A stretch of 64,000 bases of DNA from Chalara sp. BL73 (lineage: Eukaryota; Ascomycota; Leotiomycetes; Helotiales), in NCBI GenBank assembly GCA_918026815.1, contig CAKJVC010000160.1:186001-250000 (forward strand). Reading direction: 5' to 3'. The notes below the pieces were generated by a model. That model saw only the letters and a program-made list of their open reading frames with translations. It did not search any database and had not been told where the DNA came from. The translations under genes and the position numbers were made by a program. Shown here one piece after another: positions 46,142-57,710 of the stretch. Positions within the stretch are counted from its first letter, which is position 1. Each line of letters opens with the position of its first letter.

Positions 46142-49100
46142 GGCTGTTGGCGTTCTGCTCGATGGCTCGAGCAACTATAATTGTGAAGACACGACTGCTG
46201 TATGATGCTCGCGATTGATCGCGAAGCGTACGTGGGAAGAGTAAGTGAAGATGTGGTGAGGTATGAAGCGGTTTGGCGGTGTTGTTGGGATTGACGTATA
46301 TGTCGTAGATCTTGGATCGGGTTCAGTCGGGATCTGGTGGCACTTTCTACCCTATGGATGTAGATGCAAGCGGAATTGTCAGCTGTCGTCGACAATGGAT
46401 GGTGCTGGAAGAATCGAGAAAGGTTATCGTTTGGGGCGACTATATTTCGTTATGAAGGCGACGGTGAGGTATATGGACCTGACAGATCTGGAGGAGGGAC
46501 TTTTAAGTCTTGGGATTGGGATTGGGGGGGTGGAGGGCCTTTGAAGGGGGTGAGCGGTCTACTCACTTGTGGGTTGGAGAACAAACGGGACTTGGACTAG
46601 TGGATTGAGACTAGGACAAATTGGGTAGTAACTGGTGACTTGAAGAAAACGCGAAGTTCAAAGAGTTTGTGTCTGGATTTTACAGGGGAAGGCCCGGCTC
46701 ACAACGACCCCTGTGCACGAGATCCCTGACCTGTCTTTGTCCGTGTCGGCTGGCCGGGGGTTACTCCACCCACCAAGTTCTGAGCCCGCTAGGTACAAAG
46801 ACGCTCCAACTTAACTTAGGTTAGGCCCTGAGAGCCTGAGTCAGAGCGCTCGAGATTATTCCATCCCACAAAAACATCAGGCGCTGGTGGTATACTCGCT
46901 GGAGCTAAAATGACCGCTCGGCGACACATCTATCTGAAAGGCCCTTTTCCAAAATTAGCTTCCATATTTTGCGGCAATAGTGTCAATGACTTGACGAAAA
47001 GGATATGTGATGGTATGTCAGTCTGTGCTGGCTGTGACTTCAATTCTCTAGAGAGACCTGAATCATGATCTTGTGAGTTGTTAATTCCGCGGTGTTTAGT
47101 GGTGGTGGAAAAGTCATCACTTCGACAGATGGAATGAAAATGCGAGGAGGCAGAGTCATGTGTACTGTATAACTCCGACAACTGTTGACAATGATGAAGG
47201 CGTGGCCACCCATCTTGACACAAACAGGATTTTAGTGACTGACCCGCTATGCTTATGGCATTAATACAGTAACACAGGACCCGTCAAGCACTATATTAAG
47301 CCATATTTGGGCATGTCGAAATCATGTTGTGTTGGTGCGAAAGCGGTCATGAAATTGTATCTTGGTTTCGTAAAGACAATTATATCGTCCCGTCAAGTAG
47401 GGTAACTTTGCTCCAGCATGGAGTGAGGGAGTCGTCCAAATCCAGCATGCCGCCTGCTATCGTCCACTATATCCTATGATTGCCTCATCAGTGTTAGAAA
47501 AGGAAGACTAACACGAGAGCTAGCAGCAAATCACCTCATGGTTAATCCTATTAAGGCAGCCAGCCACTCTCGTAATTCCTCAGTGAGTGGCTCAGGACCT
47601 TCCGATCGGTATTCCAACCCTAGTTCGTTCCAAGCCAAAGGAAGCTCTGTGTTCAGTTCCCCGGAGCCACCTCAGCCTACCAATAACAGCCACTCGACCA
47701 GGAATCCAGCACATTGGAACACTAGCGACGAACTAGATCGTGAAGGCTTCATTTGTATCATTTTATACGTGCTCAAGAAATACATTATTGAATGGAGAAA
47801 GGAGAAAGGCTGCTATGCTATCCCTGATTCTAATCTACAACCGCAAATTGTAGACATCTTCCTATAGTACGGCACACAAGGAAGGACAGCGAGAGCCATG
47901 GGGCACGCTCCTTCAGTATGTTTTGGGGATAGTTGCGCCTTCGAGTGGCCGAGTATCTTGTTATCAACTATCAGCTTGACCGGCCAAGTCGTCTTATCCT
48001 GTCTCTCCCCTCCGCTATTTGCCTCATACTACTCGGTGGACTTGCGCAACATGGTTTGGTCCCGTGCTCCGACAAGTCAAATATCGGAAAACATCAAACT
48101 CGACCAGCGGTTGCACAGCAGTCATGGTCTCCAGTCCCAATATCAATGCCCGAAATAAGATGCGCACCATCCTGAATAGTCAAACATGCTACAAGCTGGG
48201 TTGTACACCACGTCAGAAGGGCACGCTGAACCCAAGCCAAGATCGCTTTACTCAAACGAATCCGAGCCCCCATCCTCGGGTTTTAACCCCCCACACACCT
48301 TCCAAGCTGCCCTATCCGGAAATGGTCGCGGGATCGTGGCGGAGATGCAGTGCTCCACCAAAAAACAGATATCTTTAACAGCACAGTACTGTACCGTATT
48401 GTAGTAGCGATATGACCTCCCGAATGTATCTCAGGGGCGCATCTGAGGTTCTCGTTGTCGTGTTCAAGGCATGAGCATGATGCTGAGACATTCATATTCG
48501 TCCCTTAGTCATGCTCGAGGATTATTACTTTTCCTTTTTTTCCTTTTTGATTTAGTCACATATCAGGCTGCCCCTTTGTAATCACAAGTGACAAACAAAC
48601 TGGCCGGGGAAGCGTATCCCCCAGGTTCCGTATCCGCCTTGCATCTTTCTCGTCGATCAAATCATTAATGTCACGTTATTTGATTTGCCCTGCCTGGACG
48701 TCGAAGTGACCAGTGACATTGATGCGTCTACATCCCTCATCCCTCTGGTCAGTGTGCCTTTTAGGCTTTCCAGCCGCTATCACAATGAACCTGGATATGG
48801 AGGATATGGGGAGATCCAAGGCGGAACCATTTAATTCTACGCGCTTTTGCATGCATGATCGCACATTCCTTATTTTTTCGAGGGAGGGGGGAGGCGTGTT
48901 TGCTTCAGCAGCTTTGCGGTTGTGTGTTCTGGATCACCGATCCCTTACTTGTTAACCCCCCACTTTCCCCACGTTTTCAACACTTGGAATTAGGAACTTG
49001 TCCCTCAACTCTCCCCAAATATTCTCTGGGCCGATTAGCAAGATAAAAGCAACCATGCGCAATTAGTATCGCTATAGCAAGCCAACTAATTCGAATATAT

Positions 49101-52100
49101 TTGCGATTAAGAGGAAGCGTGCACTAAGCGCTCGTCACGGTTATCCTTTAGGTCAATTGCTCAGCTCGCGCATTGCTTATTGGGTGAAGCGCTCCAATGT
49201 TATGCGATACCGGTGGTGAAGAGGTCACACACCCATTCCCACAGGCCCAAAAAGAACAACTCATGAAACACAATTCAGGGGCATATCACACCTCTCCGAA
49301 ACTTTGGGGATTGATCTCTCGTCAAAGTACTGGAAGCAGGCAAGACATTGCCGGAGGCCGCGCCGGTTCTCTGCGTCCATCGTCTCCTCTTGCTTTTGCC
49401 TTGAGTTTTGCTGTCATCTGAACAAGAAAAATGCTAACTTCACGCCCGAGACATATGAGCTGTCCTCGGTAGCATCGAGATGGAATTTGCTTTATTCAGG
49501 TTCTGGGGACAGGACCCTCAACCTCAGCAGACACCGAACACGGTCGGCACGACATCAGAACGTTGATCTCATGTATGACAGCACATCAAACCCCATCATC
49601 TGACCCGTGACCTCCAGGGTCCAGAATCCAAGAACAGCTCAGGCGTCAGCAATGCTGAGAGGCGGATCTTCAGCCTCTTCCATCGTTGCAACAGCGGTCG
49701 GTAGATGTACAGCACAGCACAGTACAGTACCGTATTGCCGCCACTCAGCACAGTCAGTCATCTGGCTCATGGCCAAGGTTACGTGCTCTCGCAAGGCAGA
49801 AAAGTATCATTGCATTATCGCCATTTCAGCTGATTTACTTTCTTTTTGCTGAGATCGCGCTCGTGATCTCTCATCACTTACCTCATACTCGTGTGGGGTA
49901 ACTGAATAGTAGGGGACGAAGCATGATTCGAGTGATTACTCTAATACCTGTAGCGCAAACACCTCTGCCTTGCCTCCATATCTGGATTGGAGGGGTGTGG
50001 TTATACCAGCTCAGCCATGCGATCCCAACGACAGGTAATTGCATAGGCCCGAAAATACACTGCTGTCAGCTGTTTGAGGCACAGGAGGGATTGGTTTGAT
50101 GGCAAGTAACAAAAAGCATCACGAGGTCACTCAGCCTTGTACACTTCGCCACACCAGCATCAACATTGGTCATGATTGGGGGCGACGCGCTAGGTTCTAG
50201 CTTCCAAAACCCAAAATAACCGCTGGGAATATGGATGCCCCAAAGGGGCAAAAGATATTAATTCAATTGGAATTTTATTTCTTTTTTATTTCTCGTACGT
50301 TTGGACAGAAGATAGAGCTGGACTGGGCGAAAATGCTTTTCGATCAACCCAACCCATGACAGGGTCAATTGGCTGAGTTTTGAGTTGCGGAGAAAATGCG
50401 GAGTCATCGTTTTGTGGGGTGTAGACTTTCGCTCGCGGCCTCCACATCGTCATTGTTTATTTTCCTGTACAATAGAAAAATCAAGGTTGCTTCGTGGTCA
50501 TGACAGAACTCTATCAAAATCTGCTTGGGCGCGCGACTCATCATGAAGTTTATTCCAGACTGTAAGCCGTGCTTAATTGCATGGACTCCTCTGGGGGAAA
50601 GCAAGGTCGAGCAATCCGGGGTAGCATGTCTCAGCGTGTCACGATGACGAATTTCCACTTCATTTGAACTGTCTCCTCTTCCCGCCTACCTGAGAGAGAC
50701 AGCAACTAATTTGGTGCCAATCCCAGCATCGGCAATCGCTCACGGGAGATAGGCACGACCTGAGAAGCTCGAATCAGGAGAACATGATGTTGGGAAGCGG
50801 CACGGTAAATACTTCTGCCCTTCGGTCCAACACGTGACAGGCTGCTCACCGTTCGATGATGATGCAATACCATCATCCAGGAATCGAGCAAGGCTGTCCA
50901 TTTCTCAAAATGAAGTCGGTGATTAGAAAAACAGTACATGAGCTGGGGTCCCGAGGATACGGTTGCCTAGCGCAGATGTGACACGAGGGTTCATGAATTT
51001 TGCCTGAATGCCGGCTCAATTACCGGGTGTCAAGCCTAGCGAGCATCGCTCGTAAAAAAAGGCAAAAAAAGGAGGAGAAGCAAAAGTAATATTGAGGATT
51101 TGCTCAAATGTCAAACGCGATACCAAATGAAGAGCTCTCTGGTAGCCACCATCCTTCCAGTACTGCTTTGGGACTTTGGCGACTGTGCCTCGAAGAGCCA
51201 GCCGAATCCTGGGCTGCGAATCATAACTAACTTCAGGCATTATCATCACTGTTCGATGCATCATGAATGGCCGCGCCATTGTTACGACGATGGCTCCAGG
51301 CGGCTGAGCGCGCTTGTGGCCGACGGTTGATTGATATGGAGAAAGCCAACCGTGCAGACTTACAAAAATTGCTAGTATCAAAATGTCGCTCAGGTTATGT
51401 TAACGTAATGTGCTTAACAGCGCCCCTGGTTCTTAACAGCCAAATCCAACTATACCATAATGTATGCATCCATGTCTCAGATACCCAAATTACATGACTC
51501 GATATAGACAGAGAGGCCAGAGCACATATCAAAGCGAATCTCAATGAAGCAAGGCAAAGACGATCATACCGTGGGCTCGGTGCGGCTCTTGACCCCTATT
51601 CGAAACAAAAAGTGCCGTGTTTGTCTCATCTCGTCCCAAGTTAAGCGTAGCTCGCCTGCTCGGGAACGTTCCGGCCCATGGCTTCAGCTGCTCCCGTCCA
51701 ATCAAACCACTTACCCTGTAGCTGAAACCCTTGTTGAAAACGTGCCTACTTGGTTCTTTTTCATCTTCCGGAAGGCGACCCGGAGCGCGATGGTTACAGG
51801 GTGAATCACAATGGCTTGAAGATCAGGTCTGTTTCTGTACTTGATAGTAGACGTTGTAAGTACTGTAGGGCAAGCTGTGCGGCTGTAGCCATTGGCACCC
51901 AATGTGGAAAGTCAAAACGCTTTGGGAGAATTGAAGATTGCTTTCATAGCATTTTGATGCTCGCGAGGCCAGTTCTGAGATGTTAATAGCTTCTGGAGAC
52001 AGGAGCCTCGTCCTTCGCCAGCCGAAAACACACTCCAAACACTTGGAAACCGCACACCCTAAATGGTACCAGGACGACGGTTCGATAGATCTATGTTTGG

Positions 52101-53367
52101 GAGACGCCAGCTTCCCCTTCTAGAAGCCTTCATTTCCAGGTTCGAGACAACCCCAGGCCGTTGCCCGGGCCCCGTCTGGTCGTACGATGGCACCCGTTGA
52201 AAATCCACGAGAGAGATTATCTCTTATCTTTTCAGCATGCACCTTCCCCAGTTTCCGACAGAGCAATTATCCTGGTCGATCAGGGCGATTAATGACCCGC
52301 GGCGTAGGAATCATCGTTAATTATGCTATGTAGAACGGAAATGAGGCGTTGCTCATTTTATTTTGATTTGATCCCTAATTGGATCCCAAAGGAGAAGGCT
52401 AGTAATGTCCCTGGCACCGGGGAAGCTCGACTGTGACCCGAAACGTGGCCACCAAGATTTCCAAGGCCCACCAGGTGTCGTTGCATCTTTTTCAGCAGAA
52501 GCATGCATATTAAATAAGGAACAGGTTCGCAGCTGAAAATAATCTAAAATAAGCAGGTTGAAGTCACGACGGTGGTGTTGCAGAATTGAATGCACATGAG
52601 TCGAGCATAACTCGTGGCAAAAGGGGCACAGAGCCTCCGTCTAATGCAGGTACAGCAGAAACTGCAGCACATCCAGACTCACCACTGGACCAGGAGATCC
52701 ACGAGACACGAGGTTGGGTGGTACAGCAGGCGAAAGGGTGGGTGTGTTTTGGGGGCGAGGTGGGGAGAGGGGGCCAAGCCAAGCCAAAGCAAAATAGCCG
52801 GGGAGCATCGATGCATACAGCAACCATTACTGTATAATTAACCGGGTTTAACCGACCCCCCACCCGGACGTCGGCGTTCTAGCGTGCTTCGGTGCATGAG
52901 TCTTGTTTTCTTGGTCTGCCAGTCAGGATTTGGTGTTGGGGTGGGTGGTGTCCCGGACCGATTGCTGGAAACGTGGAATGATCCCCCCTCCCATCTGGAA
53001 CTGCGCACCCACCAGCCCGCGATCAGAATCGTGGTAAAAATTTGACTCTGGTTCCTCACGATGGGGGGACGCTTTAGGTAAAAAGAATCACCTTCCTTCG
53101 TACGCCTGGCCACATGGATCCCTTGTTAGGACGCGCAACAGCCAATGAAAATATTCCCAAATGTGTCAGGTTCCCCCATCGAATTAATGGCGCCGTGTTT
53201 TTGTACCCTTTGATCCTCGGCTTTGGTTGATAGGGCGAAAATGCTGACATTTTTTCAATTTGGTGGGTGGGCAGGAAGAGGGGAAAATCACATGGAAGGA
53301 GGGAAGGAGAGAGTACGTAGCAACAGCAACAGTAAACAGGCGCGCCTGTCACGAGATCTGACCTGAA

Positions 53368-53379
53368 CCCCCCCCCCCC
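53368..53379. repeat. Poly-C homopolymer (12 bp)
   Basis: Uninterrupted C run. Confidence 0.9.
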
Positions 53380-56300
53380 GGAACTTTTGACTCGCGGTTC
53401 CCGGGCCGGCTAAGGATGACAGTAAAGAGAAGAAAAGGGCGCTCCAGTGAGAGAAGCCGAAGATCCTACCGGAAGCACTGCAGTTTGTACTCTACCTCTA
53501 ATCCACCACCCATCTGACCTGATGAAAATTCGCATCGTCAATCCAATCCCGCACAGCTGACCCATCCTGTATGTCAATCCCCCAGTTTCTTCCCTTTCCC
53601 CTTCCATTGTCCCGGATCTACCACGGCCTCGTGGTTCTTCCATAACGGTGCAGACGAGAAGGCTCTTTCTAATTGATAAATTGGGAGTTTAATCTCTGTC
53701 TTTGCGCTTTGTGGGGCTTCTAGACACGGGATATTTGGCAGCGAGATTCGTGGGTCCCAAGTCCCAGGCGGCGGAAAAACTGGCTCCGTTGTCGCCGGCG
53801 GGCCAGCCAGTCAGCCAGTCACATGCCATGACTTCATTTCAGCCTCGCTCGGTTCCAGAAGTCTGGTTTGACATGAAGCATAGTGGGACCCAAATAACCG
53901 TTGTTGTTGTTTTTTAATCTACTTTCCACTACAAGAAAGCATGTCCGTGGTGCAGATTTGGAGGCTGGAGTTAATTAAAAAAAAAGCTATTATTTTCACA
54001 TCTTGTCGATAATTAAACCAACCCATTTGACCACAATGGGATAAACCCCGGAGTAACCATGGGCATTTTGCAAATGTGTAGATATCCCGCCATGACGGGA
54101 CGAACCAAGGGCTACTCCGGAAATCAATTTCCATGTGACGAATACTTGGTACCTTCCCCCCCCAAAGAAACCATCATCATGATCTGTCTCCTTGATCCAT
54201 GTTACGTTCCCTTCCCGTTATCTTCGTACAGTATGTGCAAAATCCCCTCGCCTTCTTAATTACCTAAAAGAGACGGTTCGTCCTCATCCTCGGTCCCCGA
54301 GTTCCCCTCATCTCTGATTCCCAGGTTTCCGGAATCTCCCTCTCACACACCACAACAGGCCGCCATGGAACAGCAGGGAGGATCATCAAACCGATTAATT
54401 CAAGCATCATGGGGAGATGACCAGTTCCTGGCCCTCGGGCCACACATGCACACACATGCACGCCTCTAAACTCAGTTTACCAAGTTCACAAAGCAGTCTC
54501 AGCACAGCACTGTACTGTAAAGTAGAGGCAACAAGTAGCCATCACCCTCTTCCCCCCCCAATACATGTGGGGTACCACCCTCTCATTCAAGCAACATGTC
54601 GCCATTCTGAGGATATGCTTGGCTTGGCGCAAACTCTTGCGTCGCCTAACGCCGTTGGAAGCGTTGCATCCCTCATCCTCCTTCCTCCGCCTGACTCTCC
54701 ACTCTCCCACTCTTTCACTCTCTCGCTCTCTCGCTCTCTCTCTTCCCATGTATGTCTCGAAAAACATCATATGAGATTAAAACCCGGGAAAATACAGGAA
54801 CATGCAAGACGACGATCAGCAGAATTCCGGAATTTAGGTTTCTACCTTCCGGGCTACCCAGTCTGTATCACTTGGGCATAAAACAAGACCAATCGATGTT
54901 TGCCTCTCGCCTTCCTTACACATGCCCCCCTAGAATAACAGGGCCCGAAAGAGGGAGGTAACACCTATATTGTAGCACTGTAGAACATAGGGAGGGGGGG
55001 ACCTGGAAATCAAACACCTCGTGCCTACAGGGCTCCTCTGAGACCAAAAAAAAGTACCAAAAACGTGGGATTTGCACCCTAGGAAAGTCAGTCCTTTGAA
55101 TGCTGGTAATAGGGAAAGGGCACAACGTAAACCCAGCGATGCTGGTTAGGTAGGTACAGTACTACCATGTATGCATATATCCCTCTTTTGTTTTCGCGTG
55201 GGTTACTTTCTTGGGACAGAAACCTGTCCAGGGCCAGGGACCGCAGCAAAGCTGGACCTGGTGCCGTATCGTTATTATTATTCCTTTATTTTTATTGTTA
55301 TCACAATATTATTATTTTTATTGCGTATCCCCATGGATCGTTCATTTCTTCTCTTCCCAGATGAAACACAACCAAGCAGCAACCCAGATAATACCACGTT
55401 TTTGGGAGGGGACGGGAGGAAGGGAGGGAACTTATTGTATAAACGTGGGATACCCGTAGGTAAATCATGAGCTGTCGTCGCGTTCGCGGGATGGAGGTAC
55501 CTATCATGAGAGGAGCGGCGCGAAGGAAGACGAGGGCACAGCAAACCCAAAAAAAATGTACGAATGTAACTCTCCTCCTACTCTTTCTCCCCCAGCCCTT
55601 AATATCCAGCATAACACGCCCCCAAAATAATCCTGGATATCAAAGAGAATATTGATAGACAGGTAGAAAGCATGAAATGGGATTGTTGTTAAGTAACACG
55701 ACCAAAAGAGATAGCCAGGACACACACCCCATCTGATAAGCAAAATGCGGCGCGCATCAAGTGACGCGACGTGGGTGGTGTGGTGTGGTGCGCGGTGTAT
55801 GCTGTGTGTGCTGTGCTGAATTGTGTGATGTGATGTGATGTGACGGTATGGAACGCCGTGTTTCTAAGTGAGAGAGGGCGAGAAGAGCGCGAAACACAAG
55901 CCGTGTCCACGTTCATTTCAGGCAGGGCAACGGCCCGAACCCGTACACACCACTATGAGATTCCCGTCCCTCCCATACGCATCCCGTCTCCTGCAAACTT
56001 CCCGAAAAGCAAAAATACGTAACCTCCATTTCAATTCTGTTCATTCCGTTTATTTTATTTTATCTTGCAAATCTTAATAATTCTTTTTCCTTCCACATCC
56101 CGTAAGCTCAAAAACCCAAGAAAGTCTTTATTATTAAAATAAATAAAAAAGACCAAGAGAAGCAAGCCGGTACGCCTTGCTTGTTCTTATTTCTTGTCCT
56201 TTTGTTCCCGTGCCTCACCTTACCATAGCATACCGTCCCGTACCGCCCACGCATCCCGAATGCAACGGGCTCGCGCCGTGCGGTTGCGCTGGTGAGAAAG

Positions 56301-56718
56301 GTGCGGTGTAGTGTGGTATCCGGGTATACGGATAAACAAAAAAGAATTCCTCATCTTCAAAATCCCCTTTTTTCCTTTCCTCGGCGAGGGGTAAGATGCG
56401 GGTGATCTCTTCCCTATTTTCCTCGAGCCGTGAGAGAGCCGTGATCTCTGCCCTACCTACCATCCCCATTCGGGGAACGGGGGGGGGCAGACACAGAGAG
56501 AGAGAGGGATAGAGGAGGGAAGGGAAAAACCTATTCCCTATTCCCCCCCCCCCACCCAAAAAAACCCTCCCTTCCCTCCTCCGGCCAAAAAGAATCCAAT
56601 ATCCGGGACTGCTCCGGCCTGCGCAATTGCTGCGTGCTGCATGTAAGCGCAGCAGCAGATACCGACTTCCGCAAACGTTGGAGAGCCACGCGATTTGCCC
56701 TGCGAGCGCAATCGGCTA

Positions 56719-56732
56719 GGGGGGGGGGGGGG
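56719..56732. repeat. Poly-G homopolymer (14 bp)
   Basis: Uninterrupted G run, part of a GC-skewed 600-bp stretch. Confidence 0.9.
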
Positions 56733-57054
56733 TACGCAAGGGTTTGCAGGTTACACAGATCATGAGAAGTGACCGGCCCAGGCCGCGGGATTGTCCCCGA
56801 TTCGGAGAAGAGGCCAAGGCTGACAAAGGGCTACCCTCATGTTCAAGACGGGGGGGGAGAGGAGGGTGGTGAACGTGTCTGGTGTGCTGAGCTCGGGGGT
56901 TGGGCTCGGGGAAAGGGGGACTGGTACGCCCCGCGGAGGATAAAATGGGTGGTGGATGACGGGGGAGGATTCATGCTTTAGGGTCGCAAGTGAGGGGAGA
57001 TTGTTAGAGCAAAATGAGGAAACGATCATTGGGAGACTGCGAGAAGCGATCAAT

Positions 57055-57072
57055 GGGGGGGGGGGGGGGGGG
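57055..57072. repeat. Poly-G homopolymer (18 bp)
   Basis: Uninterrupted G run, 323 bp from the run at 56732. Confidence 0.9.
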
Positions 57073-57650
57073 ATATATCGCGCCCTTTCCGTTTGGCCCA
57101 GATTACGATGGGCCTGATGCGGACGGACATGCGAGATGGGCTTGACCGGAACTATGCTGTACCTGCGGGACACGGAGCGATGATGGGGAAGAGAAGACGT
57201 GGGTGAGGGGGCGTATATATGGGATTGGGGTGGTGCCAAACATCGAGAATTTGGCAGGCCGTCGCGAGAAATGGGCATGTGTTTTTTTATTTTTGGTACA
57301 TGGGGAAAATTTGGATCTTCGATATCCTTCACCAGAAACTGGACGATCTAGGTGCCTTTCTTGTAAGCCGGAGTGTAATTGACCGCGGCGCGCGGTACCC
57401 CAGGATCTTGATCTGCTTTGCGGTTCTCCAGAGGCAGCTGCTTTGCATTGCATTGCAGTTATTCCTACGTTCATACATCTCCTTTTCATTTATTTATTCC
57501 TTTGGGATGCATCCCCGCGCGTGCAAAGACCACCAGCTGGTCGCAGAGCAGACGGTCCTCTCAGGTACAGCTTCTGGCGCAACCATCCATGATCGGATAG
57601 TTCCCCATTAAGCTCGTGAAGACCCCGCATGCTCCCTCACGCTTGCAGAA

Positions 57651-57671
57651 GCAGCAGCAGCAGCAGCAGCA
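57651..57671. repeat. (GCA)7 trinucleotide repeat
   Basis: Seven GCA units 40 bp beyond the CHY-gene stop codon, so probably in its 3' UTR (as TGC repeats in the mRNA). Confidence 0.9.
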
Positions 57672-57710
57672 CCTCTCCAAGCACAAACCGGCTTCTCTTC
57701 TCTTTCTCCT

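Larger units (their letters stand above)
46142..57710. other. Gene-poor region (11.6 kb) upstream of the DUF1752 gene
   Basis: Runs from the start of the DUF1752 gene to the stop of the CHY gene. I find no gene that meets the standard used elsewhere. The best ORF with a real ATG is 47538-47867 (109 codons, Ser/Pro/Asn-rich then FICIILYVLKKYIIEW); it has no known domain. Homopolymers include C12 at 53368-53379, C11 at 56543-56553, G14 at 56719-56732 and G18 at 57055-57072. ATT-rich runs lie near 55271-55320 and GTG/GTGTG runs near 55770-55845. Either this is a very long promoter or transcribed leader, or it hides non-coding RNAs or genes of very short exons. Confidence 0.6.
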
